Origin: Cyathus striatus
Taxonomy: Eukaryota > Basidiomycota > Agaricomycetes > Agaricales > Nidulariaceae
Direction of reading: 5' to 3'
Assembly (NCBI GenBank): GCA_025738555.1
Contig: JAOVFP010000014.1
Coordinates: 930,001 to 994,000, forward strand
Length of the DNA: 64,000 bases
Part shown: piece after piece, positions 11,598-23,230 of the stretch
Layout of the letters: each line of letters begins with the position of its first letter
Position numbering within the stretch: position 1 is the stretch's first letter
Notes under the pieces: model-generated
Told to the model about the DNA's origin: nothing
Seen by the model: only the letters and a program-made list of their open reading frames with translations
The model's database searches: none
Made by a program: the position numbers and the translations under genes

Positions 11598-14500
11598 ATG
11601 TCGTCAACTGATGAAGAACCTTCAGGCTTATCATCTCAGAAGAAAAGGAAGGTAACCCGTGCGTGTGACGGCTGTAAACGGAGGAAAAGTGCGTTTCTCG
11701 ATGTATCTTCGTGTCATATGGTTGTTTGACTAACGATTCTTCGATTCTAGTACGATGTGACATTCCACTTCAAATGACCTGCTAAAATGAAGCTTATAGC
11801 ATGTATTTTTTTTCAGGTATTCAACCTACTCCTCCAGACGATAAGTGTTCTCTTTGCGCAGCAATAGGTGCAGACTGTATGTACACTGTTGATCAGAAGG
11901 TGCGTTTACATTTGTCTCGTTCGAAAGAACAAAGCTAACGCGGTCTATTCTAACAGAAAAGAGGAAGAGCTAAAGGGTAAGATTATACAACAGTACTAAA
12001 TGTAACGAATTGAGAGTAGCCTATAGATACGCTGAAGGACTTGAAAGACGAATACGATTGCTGGAAGGATTGGTTAAAAAGGTACGTCCTCATCATTCTT
12101 CGTCATTGTATCGATTTTTAAGCTCTATCCCAACCAAACCGTACTCTATGACCTCATTTCTCCGCATGATCCTGAGTATGCAGCACAGCTAACCAATATA
12201 CCCACCTCGCTGGTCCCCATTTCCACCCCAAGTTCCTGCACGATATCCACAACTGCAACGACACCATCTTCGGAAAAGGAGCCTTCTGATCCTGTTCTAG
12301 ATCTAATACAGAAGATCGCTTCTATTTCACTTGGATCTCAAGATGAAACATTCAGAGACGACGACGTCGATCATGTCGCTCTTTCGGAACAAGTGAAGTC
12401 TTTTACGAACAGGCCAGCGAATGAAAACAAAAGGTTCTTCGGGAAAAGTAGTGGCGCCATGCTCGTGCGAGTCGCTGTTTCACTCGAGAATGAGTATTCG
12501 AAGGGTACTTCAATCAAGCGTAGAATGTTAGAGAATAGAAGGTCTATATTCTGGAGGAGATTTTCTGTACGTGTATTACCATTCATCTCTAGTGTATGTG
12601 GTATACTGAAACAAGGTATCGAAGTGGGAAAAAGGCTTCACATGCGCAACCACGAAATACACATTCCCTTCTCCCGATCTCATTGCAATTCTCACATATA
12701 CATATTTCGTACATGTCAACCTGCTGTTTCCTCTTCTTCACAGGCCAACATTTGAACGTGACGTTGCAAACGGTCTTCACCTAAACGACGAAGGGTTTGG
12801 AGGTGTTCTCCTCCTAGTATGTGCCGTCGGATCACGCTATACTGAACAAATTGACGAAAGAGCGTTATCCGATGATACAAACTCGTATTTCTCAGCTGGA
12901 TGGAAGTGGTTTAACCAAGTACAAATTGTGAAGCAGAGCTTGCTTGATCCTCTAACGTTGTATAATCTTCAATCATACTGTGTAAGTCTATAATATTTTT
13001 ATACTGTCTACTTCGCGTCTAATGACATCATCAGCTGGCAGCGGAATTCATGAAAGGCAGTCATCATGCACCACAAGCGGAGTGGATTCTCACCGGCTTC
13101 GGCATTCGTCTCGCTCAAGATGTTGGAGCCCATCGTCGACGCGTACCTCTTGAGAGACTTACTGTTGAAGATGAACTTTGGAAGAGGGCATTCTGGGTCC
13201 TCATCGCTATGGATCGAGTAATTAGCATGGGAATAGGGAGACCGTGTGCGATATTTGACGACCAGTAAGTACTTCCTTTATCAGTGCGTGGTACACAAGT
13301 TAATATATTGCGTGATATAGCCTCGACGTCGACATGCCTGTGGAGTGTGACGACGAATACTGGGAACACCCTGATCCTATGCAACGTTTCAAACAGCCAA
13401 ATGGTGTTCCTTCGACAGTCACTGCCTTCAATCAACATCTTCAGCTGTATAAGGTCATGGCGTTTGCAATGAGTACAATTGTACGTTTGTTCTACCTAAA
13501 CTTGATTACTCGGATCCTGAATATACCGACTACGTAGTATTCCGTAAAAACAAAATTCTGGGAATTACTATTGCAAGGATGGGAGCAGCATATTGTAGCT
13601 GAGTTAGATTCGGCTTTGAATAATTGGATGAGCTCGCTACCCGACTACTGTACGACTGTTATCTCTCTCATCACTAACTAACATCTGTTGCTTACGCTCG
13701 CTCACTTTACAGTGCGTTGGGACCCTAATAGATCCGATGACCGATTCTTCAAGCTCTCCGGGTCTCTTATAACCACATTCTACTATATCCAAATGATTAT
13801 ACACCGCCCATACAGTGCAGTCAATAACCAGCCAACTTCACACACTCTTCCTTCCATTGCAATATGTACCAGCACGGCACGTTCCTGTTCGCTTGTGTTA
13901 GAGCAACAGATGAAACGTATCACTATCATGCACCCGTCTATGCAAGTAATTGCTTTCAAGACGGGGCTTGTATTGCTCTTCAATATATGGGGTAGTAAGC
14001 GAAGTGGATCCCCAGCTGACCCAATATCCATGAAACAGGTTGAAAAATGCATGGATGTTATACGAAAGGCGGAAGCTAGATGTCGTTCTGCCGGGATGCT
14101 CTCGTACGCTTTTCCATTTGTTTTTGTTTTTGACTCATGATATTTTCCAGCGATATTTTGAACGAATTAACAACTGCCGGGGAATTAGTACTTCCCTCGG
14201 AGGATAATTTCAAATTGAGTACGATGCAATCTTCAACCGTGAAGGCCGGAAGTCCTTCTGAAGGCGGCACTCCTGGGAGTGGGAATAGTTCGATTTCATC
14301 ATCCTTTCAACTTGCAGGCTTATTCTCAACTGACGTTTATACACCTGAACGATTTAATCCGGGACTAGACGACCAACTTTACTCATTTTCTCATGGTGGT
14401 ATGGGTACAACGGCTGGACCGGAAACTCGGAGATACTCAATAAATGAGCAGCAAACTACCGCTTTCGGTAGCGGTGGCCATGATGCTCCAAGATGCTCCA

Positions 14501-14814
14501 TTTTTGAGCACGAAGTCTCGAATCAGTCGTCCCATGAACATGTGTCAGCTAGATATACGCCTTATCACAATCCCCCTACCGGCATTTCTGATGCATTCCC
14601 ATTTGAGCACTTCGATTCGAATTCAAATGTGTACGTTCCCGTACCTCAACAGGAAGCGATCGTTGATGGCAATGCTGTGGAGATGTATTTAAATGCCCCC
14701 AGTGGCTTTGAGTGAGTGTTACTGTAGTAATATTCATTTCTTTGAAGACGTCTAACTATCATATACATATGTAGACTCAATGAGTGGAATTCGTTTCTCG
14801 CGAGTTTCACTTAA
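11598..14814 (+). CDS. Zn2Cys6 fungal_trans transcription factor, copy 2
   Basis: This is a paralog of the gene at 1810 with the same exon plan. The zinc cluster begins RACDGCKRRKIRC and is split by introns at 11689-11750 and 11757-11816 around a 6-nt exon (11751-11756). The fungal_trans domain is complete: an exon starting about 12632 encodes YTFPSPDLIAILTYTY, HRPTFERDVANGLHL and AGWKWFNQVQ with no ATG and no long open frame of its own, followed by GFGIRLAQDVGAHRRR, LWKRAFWVLIAMDR and MPVECDDEYWEHPDPMQRF. The last exon adds LNEWNSFLASFT and stops at 14812-14814, about 23 residues earlier than copy 1. The C-terminal acidic region keeps the NAPSGFE block. No inactivating change was seen. It is closer to copy 3 than to copy 1 in the block after MPVECDD. 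Confidence 0.92.
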
Positions 14815-15113
14815 ATAATACACACAAGTAGAATAATACACTCGTCGCTTTCGTCGGTAATCTACATACGAGTTCAACTGCATAAGCCAATCTTTGCGTG
14901 TATTCATGTTCCAGATACAGATATACGCTCATGTACACCATTAACAACTCTACATGTCATACCATTTTAATGTATAAAAATTCAAGCAGATAATTCGATT
15001 CCAGATACACAGATACAAACTCAAGTGCTAACACTAATAAAAACTCTACAAGCACTATTTTCATATATATATAATCCAGTCTAGCAAAGTTTACAAGGAC
15101 TAATTGATCACGG
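14815..15113. other. 3' flank of regulator 2
   Basis: This AT-rich stretch holds an imperfect direct duplication: the phrase TTCCAGATACA followed by ACTC appears near 14910 and again near 14998, each followed by a similar AACTCTACA segment. It probably represents the 3' untranslated region and a small tandem duplication. No gene is seen. Confidence 0.4.
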
Positions 15114-16471
15114 TGTGGAGGGAGTAGTTGGTATACTGGTATTACCCAGTATTATACTTATAATTCAACTTACTTCGTTTCTTTTATCTTTTATCCGTTA
15201 ATTCTTATTCTGTCTATTCTAACTTACCATTGTTTCATTTCCATTTTATTATTTTTACTCTAAAACGCGCTGTGCGAGCAGTACGTTTGGTTTTCTGCGG
15301 TTTCGTTCCCTTGTGAGGACTTGAAGACGCAGCGCGGCTTGACCAAACATTGGGAAGCTACTGCCAAACACCACGTGACTCCGCCTGTGCGCTGTCGCGT
15401 CTCGCTAACGCTTTCAACGCGTCTCGGTTATCCCTCTGATTCACTCACTGCTTTCATCTACCCTCTCGCTGTCTAGGCCTCAAGGCAACATCTTCAAGAC
15501 TACGCAAGGCGACGTTCGGATATCCTTGGTGCTATGCGCCTCTCGGACGGTTCAAGACACTAGGGTTTAGGGTTTTACACCCTTTCAAGACCCCTTTTTC
15601 GTCCTCAAGCTACTCGTTTGGTCTTCGAGACCAGTGTTTCGTCCGTCAAGGTACGGTGACCGGGTCTTTACCCTCATCATGCGACGCTCCGATTGGTGGA
15701 AGGATCTGGGAGTTGGGTTGAGGCGTTGGGACAGATATTATCCGTTCGTCTATATTTCAATTTCTTTTCAATCGTCTTTTCTCTTTTTGCAATTCGTTAT
15801 CGTTACCCTCGTTTTCCATTACATCGTTATTCTAGACTTCTTATTCTCTGCTTCCACTTCCGATATTCCAACAGCCGGTGTCCGACGACAGTGCGCCCCG
15901 CCACCAACCACACATTGTCGAGTATGCAGCCTAGTCCACTGCAATGCTGCTTTGGGGAGAGTAGCTCGTCGTCATCTCCAATGTTGTGTGTTTGCTGGTA
16001 ATGTCAAGAGAGAGTCGCCATCGTCGAGCACTGGTTCGAAGAGTATTGTGGGTGGTAAGTTATTCCTTTCATTTCCAACACGGTCTCTTTCATTACTATA
16101 CCGTCACTACCTTACCTGTTTGTTTTTACGTTACAACCTTTCGTTTCTAAGCCTTTCACCTACCAATTCCCTGGGCTCTGGCGACATGAGAGCACGTGTG
16201 CGCTATTCCTTTTTTGATTGCCGTTCGTGTATATACCTCGAGTTAGGACTCGAGAAGAATACCACCTCCCTTTTTCTGGCTAAACTCTGCGCGCGCGAAC
16301 TGAGTCTTTGAGTTACCAAGTCTATAGGAAGCGTCGTAATCAACTTCAAACCAACCAGCTAAGTATTCGTTATCGTCTCTATTACTAACTACCTTGGTCT
16401 AGGATTATTGTAGTTAATTCTTACAGTCAGGTGTGACGCTCGCCAAGCGTCCTCGAGTTAATTCCTCCACA
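15114..16471. mobile_element. LTR of a retrotransposon (1.36 kb)
   Basis: The segment begins TGTGGAGG and ends CCTCCACA, the short inverted termini (TG...CA) expected of a long terminal repeat, and a primer-binding-site-like sequence follows directly. It is more GC-rich than its flanks and contains no domain; the 225-codon frame at 15634 within it has low-complexity hydrophobic content and is not called. No second LTR or gag-pol reading frame was found downstream, so this is a truncated element. A clear target duplication is not seen (CACGG before, ATGGT after). Confidence 0.5.
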
Positions 16472-16472
16472 A

Positions 16473-16487
16473 TGGTACAAAGAGTCA
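16473..16487 (+). other. Primer-binding-site-like sequence after the LTR
   Basis: TGGTACAAAGAGTC directly after the LTR end resembles the initiator-tRNA-type primer site (TGGTATCAGAGC) of copia-class elements. It supports the LTR call and its orientation. The match is partial. Confidence 0.4.
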
Positions 16488-16599
16488 GTCGATTGAACCA
16501 CAAGCTCCACGCAGGGTATGCGATCGCTCAATTTCTTGTGGCATGAGGCAGTGAAGTTTCCCCTTCAAACTTCAAGCTTTTAATGCACACTTTAGTCAC

Positions 16600-17690
16600 A
16601 GTTTCAACAATGAGCTATTGAACCACTAGTGCATGTTGCCTTTCCAATGTATTGGTTGTCGTTAGCACGTCACAACCACCCGGGGATCTCACACGTCTGA
16701 TCGCTTCTCTTGGTCAGAGTGGGAGTGGGGTGTGTACAAGGAAAGTAGTTGAGAACGTACGGCAATTCAAACTCAAACCTACCGGAAGTCAGTGAATGTG
16801 CGAATATATGTCAATGGGGAAAGGTGCTTAATAAAATTAACTTTGCGTTTGATTACCATAAAAAATGAGAATTCCATACTTTGTAGCTATTAGTATACGC
16901 CTCTCGTAGTTTCAACAATGAGCTCTGAGCCGTTGAACTACCAGGGCATGTTGCCCTTTCTTATGTATCGGTTAGTAGTTAACATAACCAATTCGTCTGT
17001 AGTACTCTTCATAATATTTCGTTTGTGTAAAAAGTCTAATTTCATTCCGGCACAGCCAATCATGTTGCTAAATGACGGTGAAGACATGTTGCTTACCAAA
17101 TAAATACGGAGACAGGAAGGTACATGATAACAGAGTTTCTAACTCACGCTGTTTGTACTGTTTCAGTTCAACTTCCAACAATGTGTGGAACGTCTACGGC
17201 ATGTTGCCTTTAATATGTATCGAGTTGTCGTTGGCACAACTACCCGCAGGCGCGATGTCGTCACTCTAGCCTCTATCACCTGCCCTCAGCACAAAAGTAT
17301 GCGAAAGATTAGATTCATATACGTACCACATGTCCTATGAACAGTAGCTCTACCCAGTGAATTCGAATTGAACATATTTCACAACTATTCACGGGACGTC
17401 TTCGATTCCCCGGGTGTCGACATGCAGGTATGTAATGACTGAGGTTCACTTCAATGTATATTTTAGAAGCTGCTAGTAGCTGTAGAGCATTGCCGTTTAA
17501 AACATCTACTTAATCCTTGCTTAATCCTGTTCTCTGGAGTCTGGACAGGGTAGTAAAAAATCTGCGAGGTTTCCTAAGTTAGAAAGTAGTAATAGAAGAG
17601 AACGTGGATCCCGTGGATCGATTGTACCATTCCGATGTGTGTACCGAAGGCTGAAGCGCTGATGCATGATTAGTGTACGGGGCAAAACCT
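16600..17690. repeat. Left arm of a local segmental duplication
   Basis: This block aligns by eye, in the same order and orientation, with about 20300-21690. Shared landmarks are the module TTTCAACAATGAGC, the phrase GGGGATCTCA, the phrase CTTAATAAAATTAACTT, and the 3' landmark TTGTACCATTCCGA. Copies differ by many small indels, so the duplication is not very recent. Confidence 0.7.
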
Positions 17691-18254
17691 CCCGGAGAGT
17701 GTCGCCGCGCCTGGTGAATGAATATTAATAAATTGTAATTGATTTACGCAGAAATACTACTTATGATATGTATATTTTATTGATAAAAGCAAAGTACTGT
17801 CATTTACGAATTAAAGAGAGCAGTACTGCTTATGGTATCAATGAGAATTCTTTATAAATATTCAGTAAACATTTTCCAAAGGTATAACTGCACTAAAATG
17901 TAGCTAAAATCATCGCCATCCCCAATTGTGAAGAAATTCGGCAACAAGTTCTTGTATTTAGTGCTGGTTGACCCATCTCCACACCGCCTCCGGTACCTTG
18001 AGAAATGCTGACTATTTCTAGGTGTAAGGAGCATTTGCTGTCGCAATGAACAAGTTCTTCTGAGCAGTATTTAGTATTTATATAAAAATGTGCATTGTTT
18101 TGTACTAAGATTTGACTAGACTTATCCCTTGGAATTCTATTATAGATATGTCCATTAACCTTCCACCCTTATTTATTGACATTTCAGTATTGCAGACAAA
18201 GATGAGAGAGGTTTTCGATGACAAAAGGTTAGTTCTTTAAGATTACATAATTCT
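17691..18254. other. Repeat-poor AT-rich spacer
   Basis: No gene, terminal repeat or RNA gene was recognised between the end of the left duplication arm and the GC-rich hairpin at 18257. Confidence 0.4.
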
Positions 18255-18256
18255 GG

Positions 18257-18308
18257 TATCGCCGGGTATTGCCACACTCTTTCTCTCTCGTAGTTTTGCC
18301 ACCCGGCG
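18257..18308. repeat. GC-rich hairpin
   Basis: ATCGCCGGGT and ACCCGGCGAT form 10-bp arms around a 32-base centre. The next 50 bases also contain several GGCG/CGCC words, making a short GC-rich island in AT-rich surroundings. The function is unknown; it could be the end of an older element. Confidence 0.5.
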
Positions 18309-18549
18309 ATCGCCAGTGGCGAAACCTGGCGCGGCGAAACGGCGAGGTTTTGCCCACAATATTATCAGCATGATGTATTGTTGAACTGGACGATAAGATA
18401 CGATAAGATTAGATGAGCATCGTAGGGTTTTCCCGACGCGACGCGTAGCACATCCCAGCACCTACTTCCTTTTCAGATAAGATAAGATAGGCCTCATGTC
18501 GTCAACCGAAAAGGTAGTTTTTCCCACCCTCAGCCCCTCCCTCCACATC

Positions 18550-18788
18550 TGGCACCCGACTTTATTGTGACCTGCAAAATTCAGCTAAAACTGGTTGCAA
18601 CATGTTTGCATTTTGCTACGCACAAAACAAAAGCAAAATTATAAATTAAAATTACTATAAAAGGAAATTAACCCCAGTTTTGCGGTGATCAAACCTCAAA
18701 ATGGTTGCGGCTGTCAAAATCAGTACAAAATGCAAACATGTTGCATGAGTTTTGCCACGGTTCGCTACTCGCAAAAAGTTGGGTGCCA
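18550..18788. mobile_element. MITE-like element, 239 bp
   Basis: The ends are TGGCACCCGACTTT and the inverted TGGCACCCAACTTT. An internal inverted pair of GCAACATGTTTGCATTTTG occupies 18596-18614 and 18726-18744. It sits in the upstream region of the broken CxC gene copy, and the paralogous region near 21770 lacks it, so this is an insertion after or during the duplication. No clear target duplication was seen. Confidence 0.75.
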
Positions 18789-18919
18789 GGAGTGCTCCTT
18801 CTGTTCTATCCCTGCTCACTTCATTCTTCCCCTCCCTCAAGCTCCCTTCCTCCCCTCCCTCCATTCCTCTTCACTGTATCTACCCCCTACGCGCTACCTC
18901 AAGGCCTCACCTAACCACA

Positions 18920-19215
18920 ATACCCGAACCCCCCAATCCTGCATATGCTGGCACTACTGCCGCGGAGGAAGAGAAGAAGTACGTTACAGTACATACCTGC
19001 GCAATGCTTCCTACCGCCCTTCGCCCTCCTTCATTCTCAGACTTGAACAGGATAAAAAGGTATACGAGGCTGGGACGTTTGGATTGGTGATATATAATAT
19101 ACGGTGTGTGGAGAAGGCGCGTGTGAGGGAGGAAGAGGAGAGCAGTGATGAAGAGGACGGGGGTGGGGAGGAGCAGGAGAAGGAAGGTATGTATACGATG
19201 TCATGCAATATATAG
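18920..19215 (+). pseudogene. Broken paralog of the CxC-motif gene
   Basis: The sequence matches the 5' part of the gene at 21924 but the start codon reads ATA, one base is missing about ten codons later, and the frame then continues through CICWHYCRGG, YRPSPSF and KKVYEAGTFG into an acidic tail that stops at 19213-19215. The upstream pyrimidine-rich promoter is interrupted by the 239 bp MITE. It is taken as non-functional. Confidence 0.75.
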
Positions 19216-20290
19216 ACGGCCGTCAATTGTTGTGGATGAGAGACCTTGTCAAGTAATATGTTACCTTTAAAACTTTCTACTATTCGCTAGCCGTTCTTAT
19301 CCTACCATATGTATACTAGTAGTATACATAACAGCTTAATCTGATACAAAACTTTTACACATGGAAACTCCGAACACACCACCCTGGCAACTTAAACAGC
19401 GAGATATTGAACAGCCAGGCCATGTTGCCTTTACCATATATCGCATAGTGTCATTCCTACCTTGGTACGACGTCCGGATGTACATTTACACAGCTTTACC
19501 AACCTCTTTTAGCAACATATAGCAACATATTGCACCTAATGTTCAGCCAGGGTTCTTTAAATTGCCAGAGTGAACATAAACGTGGGAGTTTACGATACCT
19601 ATTGTATACTCATGCAAAATATTGCAAAATGCTTAGAGCTCCAGAAGCAGCCACGACAACATAGAATTTTGAAATCATGCCTCTAATGCCTTCAACAACT
19701 CTGAGCTGTTGCGCCTGGGTCATGTTGCTATATTCTTTGCAAGCATTGTATTATAGAAATACTGGTACCACCGTTTTTTCGACCTTCACAACGAAAATGT
19801 GCGTAATGCGCGGATACACGTGAAAAAGCGCTGAATGCAATTAACGTTGCATCTGCCTATAATAAAAATTGTCATGAATAAATCAGCTTAGGGCAACACT
19901 GAGTTTCGAACTCACGCCATTCGTAGTTCCAACAATGAGCTATTGAATCGCTATGTGTTGTATCGTACATACAACCACTATCCAGCAGCATATTCAGACC
20001 CAGGATCTCATACTGTATACACTGAATAGTTCACGATTACAAAAGTGCAGGTGGGTGTGTAGTTCAACGTCTGTCGGGATAAGGGAGAATGGGGGAATAG
20101 ACCATCATTGCGAAACCTTGAGATGTAACGGAGAAACCAGGGTGGTCGTTGCATTAATTCGACATCAGTGTAGAAAGTCCAATCATACCTGTGCCGCCAA
20201 TCGTATTGCAGAATGAACGAATACACCTTTTACTTACCATAAGTATAAAAAAAACATTGTGATACATTAAGGAGCGCTTACGACAACACC
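19216..20290. other. Spacer with degenerate tRNA-like modules
   Basis: Between the broken CxC copy and the right duplication arm only degenerate copies of the tRNA-like module (near 19390, 19680 and 19905) are visible. No coding signal was found. Confidence 0.4.
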
Positions 20291-21690
20291 GAACTCAAGC
20301 CATTCGTACTACTAGTTTCAACAATGAGTTATTGAACCATTAGGCATGTTGCCTTTTCCAATGTATTGGTTCGGTGTCGTTAGCACAACAACCCGGGGAT
20401 CTCAGACATCTGATCACTTCTCTTTCTAGAGTGGGAGTGGAGTGTGTATAGGGCAATTAGTTGACATCGACAACGTATGGCAACTCAAGTGGGTGGAATT
20501 AGTGGTATACATTCAAGAGTTGGAGTGTATTATATGCACTATTTGGTGGAGAATATACTGGAAGTCAGTGAATGCGGCGTGCGCGAATAAATGGGGAAAA
20601 GCGCTTAATAAAATTAACTTGGAATCTGCTTACCATAAATAAAAAGGGAAAAATAACTATAGGAATATCAAATTGTGCCTCTCGTAATTTCAACAATGAG
20701 CCGTTGAACCACCAGGGCACGTTGAATTTCTCTATGTATCAGTTAGTAAAATAATTAACAGAACCACCTATGTTCCTCTTAGTAGCGTCTGCAACGTGAG
20801 GTCAAGCTTAAGCGTGAGAGTAGATGTTTATAACATACTACTCATAAGGGAAGAGTAGAGGGAATATATCATCGTTGTGATACTGTGAGATACTTTGGAG
20901 GTACGGAGTAATCAAAATTGTATTGCAATTGTAAGGCTTGATTCGTCTGTAGTACATATTATATCGTAGTATTTCATATGTGTAAAACTTAGTCCAATCA
21001 TTCCTGTAAGTATTGCTTAATGATGGTGAATACATGTGGAAAAGCGCTTAATAAAACGACTTTGCATCTTCTTACCATAAAAGTATAGAAATAAAGTAAG
21101 TACATGAGAAATCCGAGTTTCGAACTCAAGCCGTTCGTACTAGTTTCAGTTCAACTTTCAGCAATGTGTGGAACGTCTACTGCATGTTTCCTTTGCTTTG
21201 TATCGGTTTGTCGTTAACACAGCTACCTGGGAATCTCATACACTCGATAAGCCGCTCGTAATGGTGAGAGTGGGACATCGTCGCTATAGCAAAAGGATGC
21301 GAAAGGATCAGATTCATATATACGCACCACCTGTCTATGAGTATGAGTCGTAGCTGTCCTCGGTGAATTCGAAATATAGGCCATAACTATTTTGATTCCC
21401 CGGGTGTCGACATGCAGGTATGCATTGTGGTGTCATTTCAAGTTTGAATGAATGAATATTTTTGGTTTCTGCTAGTACTACTGTAGAATATTGCTCTTTA
21501 AAACATCTAATCCTGTGAGTCGTGACATAAGACTCTGGACAACGTAGCAAAAATTGGCGAAATTAGAACAATGTTGCCTAAGTAGCAATGGAAGAGAACG
21601 CGGATCCCGTGGAACTATTGTACCATTCCGACGTGTGTAATGAAGCGCTGGCCTGATGCATGATGTGTTGTTGAACCGGACGATAAGATA
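20290..21690. repeat. Right arm of the local segmental duplication
   Basis: This is the counterpart of 16600-17690. The duplication continues rightward into the CxC gene: the phrase GGACGATAAGATA before the gene occurs at about 18388 and 21675 in the two arms. The right arm carries the intact gene copy. Confidence 0.7.
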
Positions 21691-21923
21691 AGATTAGATT
21701 AGATAAACACCATGCAACGGAAAGGGTGGGTTTTCCCACCCTCAACATCTACGGGTCGACGCGGCGCGTTGGGCACATCCCAGCCTTTCCCCCTCCTTCG
21801 TCCGACGTCGTATTCCTCCTTCCTACCTTCCCTCCATCTTCCCGTCTCCTTCCCTCTCCACCACCACCTCCTCCATATACCACACGCGCTACCTCGGCCC
21901 ACGTCCACTGTCGACCAACCGCA

Positions 21924-22914
21924 ATGCCCGAACCCCCCAAATATTGCACATGCTGGCACTACTGCAGCGGGGGCAAAGAAGTATGCTACCGCACATTCCT
22001 ACGCCACGAGGCTTATCGCCCTTCACCCTCCTTCATCGCTCACCTAGAAAAAGATAAAAAGGCATACGAGGCTGGGACGTTTGGATGTCCACTTGAGAAG
22101 GTGGGAGTTGGGATTGGTGAGATGTATTTGTGTTTTCGGGAGGGTAAGGCGCGTGAGGCAGAAGAGCAGGAGAGTAGTTATGAGGAGGAGGAAGAAGAGT
22201 GGGAGGAAGAGGTTGAAGAAGAGCAGGAGAAGAAGGATGGGTATATGACGCGCAGGGGGAAGGAACAAGAGGCTAAAACAGAGTATGCGAGACTTTGGAG
22301 GGCAAGGAATAGGGAGAAGGTGAAGGAGTATAGTAGGAGGTTTAGGCTCAAGGAGGGTTTTAAGCGGAGGGCTGCGGAGTGGCAGAGGTTGTACAGGAGG
22401 AGGAAGAGGGGGGAGGGGGAGAGGGGGAAGGGGAAAGAGAATAAGGTGCCGGGGAGAGGAGGGAACAGGAAGGAGGTTAAGAGGGGAAAGGGGAAGGAGA
22501 AGGAGAAGGTTAGGAGGTCGGAGAGGGAGAGGAAGGTTAGGATCAATGTGCGTTTTTCCGTTTTTCTTCGTTATCGTGGAGACTTATGTTGCTTTTGCGT
22601 AGAGTCGGATACTATCTCCATCCCCATCTCCTCCGTCAGCCAATGAGGACGATGCTGTTGATACCCCGAAAACAAATGCATGTACTACACCCACGCTCGC
22701 TAGCACGCAATCTCTGCGCTCTATTCTTACTTCTACAAGAAATACTTCGAAGGCAGGAACCCTCAAATCTATCAAAGAACAATCAAAGAAAGAAAAGCAT
22801 GTACATTGGGCCGACTTTCAGAATCCTTCTTGGAGGTGCGTTCTCTTTCTTTTTTCTTATTCATATTCCTATTGACTATTATTGTATAGATCCCTTTGGG
22901 TTGCGCGTTCGTAG
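21924..22914 (+). CDS. CxC-motif, Lys/Arg/Glu-rich protein of unknown function
   Basis: Three exons (21924 to about 22546, about 22601-22833 and 22890-22914) encode roughly 290 residues. The N-terminus holds a Cys cluster CTCWHYCSGG followed by CYRTFLRHEAYRPSPSF; this C-x-C-x3-C then T-x2-RH pattern recalls small Cys/His clusters at the start of some Agaricomycete transposon proteins, but no transposase domain follows. The middle is a run of Glu, then a long Arg/Lys/Glu segment likely to form charged helix or bind nucleic acid. The C-terminal exon is Ser/Thr rich and ends near EKHVHWADFQNPSW. A broken paralog lies at 18920. The start was chosen at the ATG that the paralog has mutated. Confidence 0.6.
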
Positions 22915-23230
22915 GTCAGGAATTATATGCAATGTGCATGGATAATTGTGCTTTTATACAGTGGATATTTTGTAGTTTAGATTAGATTTGTATCGTAGTG
23001 TAAGTGGATTAGTTTAATTGTATATCGAGATAAATAATAAATTTGTAGCTTTATTAGCATATTGGCTCTGAATAACGATATTCAGTATACTGAATTATTT
23101 CATTCAATTCGACCGTTACATGTCAACGTTTCAATAGCGTCAACCTGATGTGTCGACATATAATATATATTTAATGCATCCCTAACTTTTCCTCCAAATC
23201 TCATCTTTCTCCCTTATACTACATACCACC
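22915..23230. other. Intergenic with promoter of the next gene
   Basis: This is AT-rich. A TATA-like run at about 23161-23170 and a pyrimidine-rich stretch (CTCATCTTTCTCCC) occur just before the start codon at 23231, a usual fungal promoter layout. Confidence 0.45.

Larger units (their letters stand above)
16603..21235 (-). repeat. About nine copies of a tRNA-like (SINE-like) module
   Basis: Copies lie near 16603, 16905, 17126, 19390, 19680, 19905, 20290, 20675 and 21115. Read on the minus strand, good copies run GGCAACATGCC, then a box-A-like TAGTGGTTCAATAGC, then a box-B-like GAGTTCGAAACTC, and one copy ends TGTTGCCC, which could pair with GGCAACA as an acceptor stem. No copy makes a clean anticodon arm, so these are tRNA-derived repeats and not tRNA genes. 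Six of the nine are three pairs created by the local duplication. Confidence 0.5.

Noticed and set aside
15560..15585. Telomere-like GGGTTTAGGG sequence
   Set aside because: Only two partial units, not in register with a TTAGGG array, inside an LTR-like segment and far from any sequence end.
15634..16311. 225-codon plus-strand open frame
   Set aside because: It lies wholly inside the proposed LTR, has pyrimidine-driven Phe/Leu/Ser composition and shows no domain.
21726..21923. N-terminal extension of the CxC gene
   Set aside because: Pro/Ser-rich translation of a pyrimidine-rich promoter; the ATG at 21924 fits better and is the codon mutated in the broken paralog.
22178..22546. 122-codon minus-strand frame rich in Leu/Phe/Ser
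   Set aside because: Shadow of the AG-rich coding exon on the opposite strand.
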